From Diplocloster agilis (GTDB lineage Bacteria; Bacillota; Clostridia; Lachnospirales; Lachnospiraceae), in the NCBI RefSeq assembly GCF_019042275.1, contig NZ_JAHQCW010000009.1, positions 1-64,000 on the forward strand: a stretch of 64,000 bases of DNA, in the 5' to 3' direction. A program made the translations under genes and the position numbers. Shown here one piece after another: positions 46,095-55,653 of the stretch. Numbering within the stretch: position 1 is the first letter of the stretch; each line of letters starts with the position of its first letter. The notes under the pieces were generated by a model, which ran no database searches, was not told the origin of the DNA, and saw only the letters and a list, made by a program, of their open reading frames with translations.

Positions 46095-47542
46095 AAACCT
46101 CTCTCCTTTCGTTCCGGTATATCCGGGTTATCATAGATCAGATCCAGATACCTGCAAGCTTCCTCAAATTCTTTGCGGAAATCGCCATAAATTCCCACCA
46201 CATGATGAATATAGGGGCCGTAGATGAATTTCTTTTCCCATTTTACCCAGTCATCCACCTTAAGCCAGACATAATTTCCGTTCGTAACCGGTCCCTCCAC
46301 CGACTCGCCGCAGCCGGCAAAACACCGGTATTCCCCGTCGGCCCCGTCAAACCGCAATACGGTAACGACGCCCTTTTTCAGCGGGTAGAAGCCCTGGCCG
46401 GACTCTGTCACATAACCGGGTACCGAAGGTTCCCTTAAGGATTTGGCGAACGGCCCGCAGTGCCAGAGCAGCTCGGTGTTGTCCTCCTGGGGATGCCTGA
46501 GCGTTAAGTCGGCCGTGAAGGAGGGGGCCGTGTAACCATTGGCCGCCACCGCCAGCGCCGCGGTCACCGCCGCGTGAATATCCAGTTCGCAGGCGCAGGG
46601 GATGCCCCTGTCATTGATGTCCCCGAAGAGGAAGCACGGCGAGAGGTCATACCGGCTCAGGATTTCATGCCAGCACTCGCTGGCGATGGAAGTGCATCTG
46701 TACCGGCGGGCCAGCTCCATGATTCCGATCTCTACCGCGGCCATAGTCTCCTTCTTCTCTCCCAGTCTGTCCAGATTGATATCGCGTTCCATATCCCGGA
46801 CCAGTTCCTGAATCTGTTCCCGTTTTTCCTCCCGCACCTTTCGGATCGTATCGAAAAGTTCCGTGGCCGTCACAGGTACGATCTCAATATGATATTTTTC
46901 CAGAAGCTCCGCCTCATTGATCATGACTCCCAAAAACTGCTGGGGGCGCACGCTGATCTGCAGGATCCGCAGTCTTTTAAAGGCGGCCACGATCCTTGCG
47001 GTTCCCAGGAAACCGGCAAACTCCCGCTCAAATACCGGATCGTTCAACCGGCAGTTTTCTATGTAGGTAAATTTCACATGATAGCGCATCAGCACCTTGG
47101 AGGCCGCAAACAGTCCGCATTGTGTATCCGTGGGACGCCAGTTAAGGCCGTCGGGCATTTCGTCCCGGGGGCCCCAGATCAGGGTCGGAACCGACAGTTC
47201 ACCGGCCAGTTTCGCCACTGCCTCCTCCTGTCCGAAATTGCAGAACGGTATAAATAAGGCATCGATCTCCTCCTGTTTAAAATACCGGGCCGCCACAAGG
47301 GCGTCCTCGTAATCCGTCAGCAAAGTATCGGCCTTGATCCGAAGCGTCTCTTTTCCAAACACGACTTCTTTGTCACGGAAGGTCAGATGCTCCGTCGTCA
47401 CCACATCAAAATCATATTTCCCGGATAATTCCCTTACTTTCTCCAGGATGAGACGGCTGTTTTCAAACGCCTGCGGCGCGTTCCAGGAATCTCTTCGGGT
47501 AACGGCGATCCCAATCTTTAATCTTCTGCTCATAAGCTCCAC
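46091..47542 (-). CDS. L-fucose/L-arabinose isomerase-fold protein
   Basis: 483-aa protein resembling FucI/AraA-fold sugar isomerases. N domain IGIAVTRRDSWNAPQAFENSRLIL and DALFIPFCNFGQEEAVAKLAGELSVPTLIWGPRDE. C domain ASECWHEILSRYDLSPCFLFGDINDRGIPCACELDIHAAVTAALAVAAN, where Glu and Asp may bind the metal. GTG 47542 follows GGAGG at 7 nt; ATG 47533 is an alternative. Starts within the end of the aldo/keto reductase gene. Sugar unknown. Confidence 0.82.
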   Translation of the reverse strand: MELMSRRLKIGIAVTRRDSWNAPQAFENSRLILEKVRELSGKYDFDVVTTEHLTFRDKEVVFGKETLRIKADTLLTDYEDALVAARYFKQEEIDALFIPFCNFGQEEAVAKLAGELSVPTLIWGPRDEMPDGLNWRPTDTQCGLFAASKVLMRYHVKFTYIENCRLNDPVFEREFAGFLGTARIVAAFKRLRILQISVRPQQFLGVMINEAELLEKYHIEIVPVTATELFDTIRKVREEKREQIQELVRDMERDINLDRLGEKKETMAAVEIGIMELARRYRCTSIASECWHEILSRYDLSPCFLFGDINDRGIPCACELDIHAAVTAALAVAANGYTAPSFTADLTLRHPQEDNTELLWHCGPFAKSLREPSVPGYVTESGQGFYPLKKGVVTVLRFDGADGEYRCFAGCGESVEGPVTNGNYVWLKVDDWVKWEKKFIYGPYIHHVVGIYGDFRKEFEEACRYLDLIYDNPDIPERKERGL

Positions 47543-48522
47543 GTCTGTTCCTCCTTATCCGGGTCTTCCACGATGGTATTGTCAAAGAAATTCAGAAAAA
47601 ACGGCAGCTGGTCCGTAAAGTTTCTGCTGGCCTTCTCAATCCTTTCCTCAGCTTCCGCGTCGAGCTTTTTCGAAACGGCATTCAGGCTCTGGGGAATCTT
47701 TTCCTTGTGACGGAATCCCACGATGGGGGCCGTGATCCCTGTTTGATGAGCTACCCAGCTCAAGGCCATTTCCGCCGGCGTCCATCCGTTTTCACCGGAC
47801 AGCTGTTCCAGCACCTCCACCACTTCCACCGCTTTTTCGTAATACGGAGACTGGAAGATCGGCACGCGGCTCCGGTCATCCGTGGGCTTGTTATCTCTGT
47901 GAAACTTTCCGGTCAGCAGTCCCTGGGCCAAAGGGGAATAGGGAATCACGGATATATTCTGTTCCCGGCAAAAGGGCAGCAGTAATTTATCCGCATACCG
48001 CCACAGCAGGCTGTAGCAGGGCTGAACGATATCAATCTTCGCATACCGCATGGCTTCCCTGGTCTGCTTCAGGGAAAAATTGGACAGGCCGATGGCTCTT
48101 ATTTTCCCCTGTTCCTTCAGCAGGTTAAAGGCTTCTAAAGTTTCTTCGATCGGTACGGTTCCGGTGTAATCCGGATAATGGACAAAATAGACATCCAGAT
48201 AATCGGTCTTCAGACGTTTAAGAGAATCCTCACAGTTTCGTATGGCATCCTCATAGTGCATTTCCATCTGCCACAGCTTGCTGATCACACAGCAGTTCTC
48301 CCTTGGTATCTTCTGCAACGCCTGCCCGAGCACACATTCGGAATGGCCCAGGCCATAGATGTAAGCAGTGTCAAAGGTATGAATCCCCAGATCATAGGCA
48401 GTCCGGATATTATCAACCGCCTGTTCATCCTGGCTCTTTCCCCAGTATTCATCGCCGCCCATCTGCCAGCAGCCATATACCAGATCTGATATGGGAATAC
48501 CGGTATCGCCGATTTGTTTCAT
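47530..48522 (-). CDS. Aldo/keto reductase
   Basis: 330-aa NADPH-dependent TIM-barrel oxidoreductase. Catalytic tetrad elements: Asp and Tyr in HTFDTAYIYG, Lys in CVISKLWQ, His in DVYFVHYPD. Cofactor region YSPLAQGLLTGKF and VGFRHKEKIPQSLNAV. It is similar to YajO/IolS-type members. First gene of the eight-gene glycoside operon, with AAGGAGG before ATG. It may oxidise or reduce the released sugar or aglycone. Confidence 0.93.
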   Translation of the reverse strand: MKQIGDTGIPISDLVYGCWQMGGDEYWGKSQDEQAVDNIRTAYDLGIHTFDTAYIYGLGHSECVLGQALQKIPRENCCVISKLWQMEMHYEDAIRNCEDSLKRLKTDYLDVYFVHYPDYTGTVPIEETLEAFNLLKEQGKIRAIGLSNFSLKQTREAMRYAKIDIVQPCYSLLWRYADKLLLPFCREQNISVIPYSPLAQGLLTGKFHRDNKPTDDRSRVPIFQSPYYEKAVEVVEVLEQLSGENGWTPAEMALSWVAHQTGITAPIVGFRHKEKIPQSLNAVSKKLDAEAEERIEKASRNFTDQLPFFLNFFDNTIVEDPDKEEQTWSL

Positions 48523-48735
48523 GTAGAATGACCTCCTTCTTGTCCTGCCGCCCGGCAGGCCCGCCTTGACTGTTTTTCTTTTTTCTGCTCACAATATAGC
48601 CGAAACTTCAATGCGCATCCACACTCTTTGTGTATCATGCATAAAAACGGGGTCAAGTTACATGGATTTCTGCTGAAATTATATAAGGATTCGTATATAA
48701 TAAACCGTAGGATCGTTAACAGGACGGAGGACAGC

Positions 48736-51312
48736 ATGAATAGAAAAATCTTTGTTCCGCATCTTATCACATATATCACAGCAATCTGGGCAATCTGCCT
48801 GGTGGCCTTTATCACCAGATGCCAGCTGCAGTTGTTTCATCACGCGCTTTTTGTAAGGCAGAGCCGGCTCCATGTAGACTGGGTCATCAATCACAGCCTT
48901 ATTTTTAAGTTAACCGCCTCCATCATTCTCTGTGTGTTTGGGATCGGCTGTTATCTGATTCACCTGCTGGCAGTGGAAAATAATATTTTTCTGTATTTAT
49001 CCAGACTCTGTTTTTTATCCTCCGGTATCATCAGCTGCGTGTGGGAGATCAATACGATGTTCACCACTCCTAAAACGGACCGGCTGATCTGGATCAAAAG
49101 CGGGGATCTGTTCCTGATCCTGTTTTCCGTACAGGCCGTAACGCTGCTGATGCGTTTTCTCATCAAAAATGTGAGGCCCCTTTTTTCAGTCCTGCTGTAC
49201 GGATTGTCCCTGCCTTTTGCGGCCGCTATGGTCCTGCTGCCCCCGGTAACGGCTTTAAAGGCGCTGCACGTCTATCTGGTTTTGTTTTTTATATTCGGGA
49301 TCTGCCTCTACGGGTATCTGCTTTTGCTGCAATGGGGCCATATAGGAAAAATGCTGTTTACCTCAGCGCTGCTTGTGTTTTTGGGTTATACGGTTTTCAC
49401 GATCGTTAAGGTCCGGGACGATCCGGGCCTCGTTCAGTATCACAATTATCTGCCCCGTATCCTGCTGCTGTTGCTAATCTTTCTTATCTTCCTGTTCTCC
49501 TGCGGATTCCGGGAATACCGGAACCGGATCTTTTATAATAAAACCCTGAACCGGAAGATTCACGAGGCAAATCAGTTTAAAGAAGAGACGCTGGACCACA
49601 TCATGAAATTCACCCAGGCGCCGCTGAACCGGATTAGCGGATTGAGTGAAGTACTTCTGGAGGACACCGGCGGGAATCTGCCGGACGCCCAGAAAAAGAT
49701 CCTGGTGCAGATGCAGTCCGTGGTAAAGAATCTGAATACTTTAATGGATAACCTGCACACATACAGTATCCTGCAGGGGAAAACAGTCTCCCTGGATATG
49801 ATGAAAGTCAGCTTCTCTACCATCCTGGACATGGCCATCGACGAGATCGTCACCGGAGATGAGTTAGTTTCCGCAGACCGTATTCATTATTCCATGGTAA
49901 ATACGGAAGACTATATCTATGGGGATCCCTATTATCTCATGCAGGTGAATTATAATTTTCTACTGGCCCTTCTGGACATCCGGAATCAGGAACCTGTCCG
50001 TATCCAGACCAGCAGGCAAAAAGACCGGTTATGGATTCGGATGCAGGTTACCATAGGAGAGGGGAAAATGAAGAAGGTGCGAAGAATACTGCGCATTTTA
50101 AACAGCCGCTCCGCACATAACCGGGAGAATTTAAACAGCGAAGAGGAACTGACGACCATCATTGCGAGGAATCTCCTGCTCATGCAAAACGGGGAACTCA
50201 AAGCGTACGTTTCTAATCAGAATTTTTTTATGATCCACTACTCCATACCGTTCTGGAACGATCAGGGACAGATCTCGCCGCAGACGGAGAGCCCTTCGGC
50301 TCATCCCTCCTCCGGCTATAAAGTCATCCTGATCAGCACGCTGCCGGAACAGATCGAGCTGGTAAAATCTTATCTGGAGTATTCCGCCTACGATCTCGTG
50401 ATCTTCCACACTTCGGAGGACGCGCTGCAATACCTGGAGCACACCAGGCATATCGGGGGCATACTCATTGGCACTACGTTTTTAAAAATGAGCAGTCAGC
50501 AGATCATCCAAAACATCCGCCGGCAGTTTTCCCTGGGACAGATGCCGGTGATCCTGATCCGAAAAGAGATGTTCGGCCAGCCGACCGATCCGGTTTTGTC
50601 ACAGATCAACGACATTTTGGTCGAACCTTTTACCCGCAAAGAGCTGCTTTGGAAAATCGAATGCGCGGTTTATCTGAAAAAATCAGTCTCCATGGCCCTT
50701 AAGTCCCGCATTGATTTCCTGCAGTCCCAGATGGACCCGCATTTTATATTCAACGCCATCAGCACGATCATGCCGCTGTGCATGGAGGCGCCGGATAAGG
50801 CCTATGACCTGCTGGACAGCTTCAGCAACTATCTGCGGGGCAGTTTATTTGCGGGGGAACTGCAAAAAAGCGTATCTTTATCGAAAGAACTGGAACTGGT
50901 GCAGGCTTATTTAAAAATCGAGACAGCCCGTTTCCATGAGATGATCTCTTATGCGATCAACGTAAACTGCGACGACTCTACCAAAATCCTGCCTTTGATG
51001 ATTGAACCAATCGTGGAAAATTCCGTGAAACACGGCAGACGGGGAACCCATAAATTGACGATCCTGATCGATGTGATACAGGATGACGGCTGGATTTATA
51101 TACAGATACAAGATGACGGTGCCGGGATCTCCCCGGAACGCCTGGAACAGATACGGCAGATGAATACGCAGACTTCCATCGGTCTGGCCAATCTGATCAA
51201 GCGGTTGAAGCTATACTATAACGAAACCCTGAATATCATAAGCGAGCAGGGGCAAGGAACCACTGTCTCCTTCCGGATTCCATGCCATGCGGCTGATTTG
51301 CAGGAAACCTGA
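48736..51312 (+). CDS. LytS-type sensor kinase with internal pseudo-kinase and pseudo-receiver
   Basis: 858-aa membrane kinase. Residues 1-285 hold about eight hydrophobic helices. Residues about 290-510 look like a HisKA/HATPase module that lost its histidine (MKFTQAPLNRISG) and N-box. Residues about 525-640 look like a receiver without the acidic pocket, the phospho-Asp or the lysine (LVEPF for LxKPF). The C terminus is an active-looking LytS kinase: SQMDPHFIFNAIS, with IEPIVENSVKHGRRG and IQDDGAGISPE. GGAGG precedes ATG 48736. Paired with the LytTR regulator 41 bp downstream and divergent from the glycoside operon, which it probably controls. Confidence 0.88.
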   Translation: MNRKIFVPHLITYITAIWAICLVAFITRCQLQLFHHALFVRQSRLHVDWVINHSLIFKLTASIILCVFGIGCYLIHLLAVENNIFLYLSRLCFLSSGIISCVWEINTMFTTPKTDRLIWIKSGDLFLILFSVQAVTLLMRFLIKNVRPLFSVLLYGLSLPFAAAMVLLPPVTALKALHVYLVLFFIFGICLYGYLLLLQWGHIGKMLFTSALLVFLGYTVFTIVKVRDDPGLVQYHNYLPRILLLLLIFLIFLFSCGFREYRNRIFYNKTLNRKIHEANQFKEETLDHIMKFTQAPLNRISGLSEVLLEDTGGNLPDAQKKILVQMQSVVKNLNTLMDNLHTYSILQGKTVSLDMMKVSFSTILDMAIDEIVTGDELVSADRIHYSMVNTEDYIYGDPYYLMQVNYNFLLALLDIRNQEPVRIQTSRQKDRLWIRMQVTIGEGKMKKVRRILRILNSRSAHNRENLNSEEELTTIIARNLLLMQNGELKAYVSNQNFFMIHYSIPFWNDQGQISPQTESPSAHPSSGYKVILISTLPEQIELVKSYLEYSAYDLVIFHTSEDALQYLEHTRHIGGILIGTTFLKMSSQQIIQNIRRQFSLGQMPVILIRKEMFGQPTDPVLSQINDILVEPFTRKELLWKIECAVYLKKSVSMALKSRIDFLQSQMDPHFIFNAISTIMPLCMEAPDKAYDLLDSFSNYLRGSLFAGELQKSVSLSKELELVQAYLKIETARFHEMISYAINVNCDDSTKILPLMIEPIVENSVKHGRRGTHKLTILIDVIQDDGWIYIQIQDDGAGISPERLEQIRQMNTQTSIGLANLIKRLKLYYNETLNIISEQGQGTTVSFRIPCHAADLQET

Positions 51313-51353
51313 CATACCGATCAAACACGTTTGTAAAAGAATGGAGGTTCGCA

Positions 51354-52079
51354 ATGATACGTGTCATAACGCTCGACGATGAACAGCTTGCTCTGGACAA
51401 TCTGAACTTTATCTTAAAAAAGTTCCCGGAACTGGATATCATCCTATCCACGACGGATGCCAATACCGCGTTGGATTCCCTGCAAACCATGAAACCGGAT
51501 CTGATCTTCGCCGACATCTCCATGCCGGAAATCAACGGAATGGAAATCGCGGAAAAAATCCTGGAATTAAAGCTGGCCACGAAAGTCATCTTCATCACCG
51601 CCTATGAGCAATACGCCCTGGACGCGTTCCGGGTCAACGCGGTGGATTATATCTTAAAACCGGTCACTACCTCTAAAGTCCGCCACTCTCTGGACAAGAT
51701 CACCTCATTGTCCCAGGGCCGGCCGGACCCGTCCTTGAAGGCCCATGGGGAATTCCGCATCATCGGCACCCAGAATAACCGGTTTTATATCATCCGCCCG
51801 GAGGACGGGCAGTTTATCAAGATGGAACTGCGGGATCTGATTCTGGTCACCCAATCGGGAGAGTACGTACTGCGGCACAGCATCTCCTACTGGGAGGAGA
51901 ACCTGGTTCCCTATGGGTGGTTCCGCTGTCATAAGGGCTATCTGGTGAATATGAATCAAATCGAGGCGATCTATCCGATGTTCAATTCTACCTATAACGT
52001 AAAAATCAAGAACCAAAAGGAGGCCATCCCCGTCAGCCGGACCTACATCAAAGAATTCCGCGCTCTGTTAAACATCTGA
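51354..52079 (+). CDS. LytTR-type response regulator
   Basis: 241-aa regulator. Receiver (residues 1-118) with LDDEQLALDN, phospho-acceptor Asp in DLIFADISMPEINGME, and Lys in VDYILKPVT. LytTR DNA-binding domain (about 130-240): GEYVLRHSISYWEENLVPYGWFRCHKGYLVNMNQIEAI. Partner of the upstream LytS-type kinase. GGAGG six bases before ATG. Element E starts 18 bp behind its stop. Confidence 0.94.
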   Translation: MIRVITLDDEQLALDNLNFILKKFPELDIILSTTDANTALDSLQTMKPDLIFADISMPEINGMEIAEKILELKLATKVIFITAYEQYALDAFRVNAVDYILKPVTTSKVRHSLDKITSLSQGRPDPSLKAHGEFRIIGTQNNRFYIIRPEDGQFIKMELRDLILVTQSGEYVLRHSISYWEENLVPYGWFRCHKGYLVNMNQIEAIYPMFNSTYNVKIKNQKEAIPVSRTYIKEFRALLNI

Positions 52080-52096
52080 GAAGCTGAAAGGAGTCA

Positions 52097-52594
52097 AAAG
52101 GGGACATGTCCAAACCGGCCGGAATCGGAAAGGGGACATGTCCAAATTGAGAGTTCCTCCTGGGGTTGGTTTGCCCGCTGCTCAGGGCCGTGGGGGTGAC
52201 GGTATCCGGGGCGGCTCCGGGCGGCTGGGTTCTTCGGTGTCTCCCTGGAAGCGCATAGGGCGGCTGTGCATACGCTTGGTGGAATCGGAAAGCCGGGTTC
52301 AGGATGACCGGCGGACTTCACGTCCGACGGGCAAGAGCCTCTGAACCGGGAACACATCACGCGTTCCTGGTGAATAGGCTCGGTTCCTGAACCCGGCTTT
52401 TCGATTCCACTTAGCGGATGCCAGCGCAAGCCCTCCGCGCTTCCAGGGAGACACCGAAGAACCCAGCCGCCCGGAGCCGCCCCGGATACCGTCACCCCCA
52501 CGGCCCTGAGCAGCGAGCAAACCAACCCCAGGAGGAACTCTCAATTTGGACATGTCCCCTTTCCGATTCCGGCCGGTTTGGACATGTCCCCTTT
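52097..52594. repeat. Giant palindromic element, family 1, copy E (498 bp)
   Basis: Outer ends AAAGGGGACATGTCCAAACC and the complement ending at 52594, 1 bp before the stop codon (52596) of the convergent EAL gene. A second AAAGGGGACATGTCCAAATT lies 33 bp inside each end, so the terminus is duplicated. Core 52289-52400, with one apical stem change (CGCGTTCC for CGTGTTCC). Mid-arm CTTCGGTGTCTCCCTGGA pairs with TCCAGGGAGACACCGAAG. It fills the whole gap between two convergent genes. Confidence 0.9.
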
Positions 52595-52595
52595 C

Positions 52596-55487
52596 CTATT
52601 CGGGATAGGCAAGCCTTTCGAACTCTTCTTTTTTCATAGGCCGGTAATAGTAGAAGCCTTGGGCCAGCCGGCCGTTCAGTTTCAAGAGGATATCCGCCTG
52701 CTCCTGCTCCTCCACGCCCTCACAAATGACCATCAGTCCCAGTTCTTTGGCCAGCTGAATCAGATTTCTGATGACCGTTTGTTCCCGTTCAGCCCGGATA
52801 CCGTGGACGATAAAGCTTCGGTCCATTTTCAGTACATCCGCTGTCAGCTGCTGCAGCTGGCCAAGCGAAGAATACCCTGATCCGAAATCATCGATCGCGA
52901 TTCGAAATCCCTTCTTTTTGAGCTGTGGAAGCAGCGTTTCGATCACGGCCGGATCTTCGATAATCGCGCTTTCGGTTATCTCCACGATCAGAAGCTGATG
53001 CGGAACCCGGTATTGGTCCGCGACGGCGCTGATGCGCTCCGGGAAATCCGGCTGTTCAAAGTGCAGCCTGGAAAAATTGCAGGAAACAGGCATTACCTTA
53101 ATATCCTGATCCATCCACTTGCGCATGGATCTGCATACATCCTCGAACAGCCACAGGTCGACGGCTGTGACCATACCGTTTTTTTCAAACACAGGGATGA
53201 AGGCGCCCGGCATCAAAAGTCCTTTTTCCGGATGGTTCCAGCGGATCAGGGCCTCGCTGCTGATAATCCGCCCGTTTTCCATATCAACCTGCGGCTGATA
53301 GTAAACCTCCAGTTCACGCCGTTTGAGCGCAGGACCCAGCCTGTTTTCCAGCTCTTGCTGAAATATAGCCTGCTGGCGCATTTTTTCATCATAGCAGATG
53401 ATATCACAATTAGGATTATTTTTTGCATTGCGCCTGGCATAATTGGAGAAATCCATCATTTGCTGAATGCCTGTCTCTTCCGACGGACCGATCAGATAAG
53501 CGCCGTATACCACCCCGATCTGATACGGTATCCCGGTCTTCTCCTGACGCCAGAGATCCAACTGGCTTTTGATACCCTCCAGCCGGGTCAGCAGTTCCTC
53601 CCAATCCGTATATTTCATCAATATCACGAAGTTGTCCGCGGATACCCGTCCGCACAGCTCATGGCCACGTTGATTTTTCCGCAATATATCTGCCAGTCCG
53701 ATCAGCACTTTATCGCCCACACCAAATCCAAAATGATCATTTATCAGCCGGAACTGGCATATATCACTGTAGAGCAGCGCATAATCCCCCCTGCCCTTCT
53801 CATGTGCCAATTCTTCCCATTTTCGATAAAAGCCATTGATATTATACAGTCCGGTCAAATCGTCTTTGTAAAGCAGCTCCTGAATTCTTTGATTACTTCG
53901 AAGCGCGTTCTTTAAGTTATGGCTGATCAGGAAAATAATGATTCCCAGAATCAGGCAGATACTAAGAATAATAGCCAGCATGTGCTGTCTGACCAGCTCC
54001 CCGAGGCTGACCCTGCCGCTTTCCGCCATATAATGGATCAATGCAGTATCTATCTGATCACCGGGCATATATTGGACGCATTTGTTTATTATGGAAAATA
54101 GGCGCTGGTCCGCATTGGAGGAAACACCCACACACAAATCATTGCTGTATTTGCCCAGAGGCGCCGCACTCAGGCCGGCAAACTGCTCCTCTTCCAGATA
54201 ATAGCTGGCAACCTGCATATTCATGAAAGCGGCGTCCGCGGTTCCGTTGTCCACCGCCTCAAGGCATGCTTGGGCAGAGGAATAAGTAATTATCTCCAGA
54301 TCTGGATTATCCTTTTCCACATTCTCCGACAATTGATATCCTTCCGGCTCCGCCAGACGTTTTATTTCCACATTTCCCGGCCGGGTAATCATTGCGGTAG
54401 GCGTCCTCAGAAAATACAGTGTGGAATTTATCTGATTTCTTCTATCCCAGAGATAGTCGCCGTCGGACACACACAGGACGTCGATGCTTCCTTCTTCCAA
54501 CAGTCGAAGCGCTTCCGGCTGCGGATGTGCCTCAAAGCGGAATTGAAGCCCGCTGTTATTGGCGATAAAGTTCAAGATATCCGATGTAACCCCAGTAAAT
54601 CCGCCGTTATCGGGATCCGTGTAAGATAGAGGCGCAAAGTCCGGATCATAGGATGCCACGATTGTTCCCGCCTCGCGGATAAAATCCTGTTCTTCGTTGG
54701 TGAACACCGGTTTTTGATTTGCACTCGGCGACAAATATTTGTCATATAGATCCATCTCATAGCCAGGGTTGCCGAGCAGGATATCGTTCATCGCCCGGTT
54801 TAATTCTTCCAGCAGATCCTCCCGCTGCTTCGACACGGCAATATAAAGAGGACTGGGAGAAAATTGGGCAACACTCCGGAACGTACTGTTTTTCCCCAGA
54901 TGGGTAATCGCCACCCCGTCCAGTGTACCTTCGTCCAGGGCAGCCAACAGCTTATCTGTCTCATCATACTCATGAATCTGAAGGGTAATACCGTGCTCCT
55001 GGCAGAAGGCTTTAAAATTCTCACCATCTATACCGCCGCTTATGATACCCACATGCATGCCCTGAAAAGCTTCGAAATCCTCATAATTATATCTTTGGTC
55101 ATCCGGGCGTACATTCAAAGTGGTATAAATATTACACATCGGCTGCGTACTGAACAGCATCTGATCTGCCCGTTCCTCCGTATAATAGACTGCTGGAAGC
55201 AGATCGATCTCTCCCCTGATAATCATCTGCAGCGCAGACTCCCAGCTAACGGTATCGATCACCTCATATTGGAGGCCGCTGTGTTTGGATATCTCCTGCA
55301 AGAACTCAAAATTGTAGCCCACGTATTCCTCGTACTGATTCCGGGACATATAGTCTCCATCTTCATAATATCCGACTTTCACAGGCATTCCCACATTTTT
55401 CTCCGAAGCCTCCAGAGGTAAAACCGTGCCGAGAAACGTGAAAAGGATGATAAGAAAACACGTTAAGCTTTTATAAAAGTTTTTCAT
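52596..55487 (-). CDS. Solute-binding (x2)-GGDEF-EAL signalling protein
   Basis: 963-aa membrane protein. Signal peptide (residues 1-32), then two family 3 amino-acid-type binding domains (VKVGYYEDGDYMSRNQYEEYVGYNFEFLQEISKHSG; GTIVASYDPDFAPLSYTDPDNGGFTGVTSDILNFIANNSG), one helix (AIILSICLILGIIIFLIS), a GGDEF domain whose signature is degenerate (RVSADNFVIL), and an EAL domain with intact SSEALIRW, CNFS, VEITES, IDDFGSGYSSL, LKMDRSF and CEGVE. It probably senses an extracellular solute and degrades c-di-GMP. ATG 55487 follows AAGGTG; a start 10 codons upstream lacks an RBS. TTACTT-N17-TATACT lies upstream. Confidence 0.9.
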   Translation of the reverse strand: MKNFYKSLTCFLIILFTFLGTVLPLEASEKNVGMPVKVGYYEDGDYMSRNQYEEYVGYNFEFLQEISKHSGLQYEVIDTVSWESALQMIIRGEIDLLPAVYYTEERADQMLFSTQPMCNIYTTLNVRPDDQRYNYEDFEAFQGMHVGIISGGIDGENFKAFCQEHGITLQIHEYDETDKLLAALDEGTLDGVAITHLGKNSTFRSVAQFSPSPLYIAVSKQREDLLEELNRAMNDILLGNPGYEMDLYDKYLSPSANQKPVFTNEEQDFIREAGTIVASYDPDFAPLSYTDPDNGGFTGVTSDILNFIANNSGLQFRFEAHPQPEALRLLEEGSIDVLCVSDGDYLWDRRNQINSTLYFLRTPTAMITRPGNVEIKRLAEPEGYQLSENVEKDNPDLEIITYSSAQACLEAVDNGTADAAFMNMQVASYYLEEEQFAGLSAAPLGKYSNDLCVGVSSNADQRLFSIINKCVQYMPGDQIDTALIHYMAESGRVSLGELVRQHMLAIILSICLILGIIIFLISHNLKNALRSNQRIQELLYKDDLTGLYNINGFYRKWEELAHEKGRGDYALLYSDICQFRLINDHFGFGVGDKVLIGLADILRKNQRGHELCGRVSADNFVILMKYTDWEELLTRLEGIKSQLDLWRQEKTGIPYQIGVVYGAYLIGPSEETGIQQMMDFSNYARRNAKNNPNCDIICYDEKMRQQAIFQQELENRLGPALKRRELEVYYQPQVDMENGRIISSEALIRWNHPEKGLLMPGAFIPVFEKNGMVTAVDLWLFEDVCRSMRKWMDQDIKVMPVSCNFSRLHFEQPDFPERISAVADQYRVPHQLLIVEITESAIIEDPAVIETLLPQLKKKGFRIAIDDFGSGYSSLGQLQQLTADVLKMDRSFIVHGIRAEREQTVIRNLIQLAKELGLMVICEGVEEQEQADILLKLNGRLAQGFYYYRPMKKEEFERLAYPE

Positions 55488-55653
55488 TGTCTGGCGCACC
55501 TTCACTGTCCTTGCCATTTATTGACAAAATGGCTTCTTTTGCCGCATTTTTTACTATAATATAGTATAACTCATGTACGCAGAAAAAGTAAGGCTCAAGT
55601 ATAAACTCATCCAGGCAAAGCTTCTCCTTTTAGACGTCCAAAAACACTCCGGA

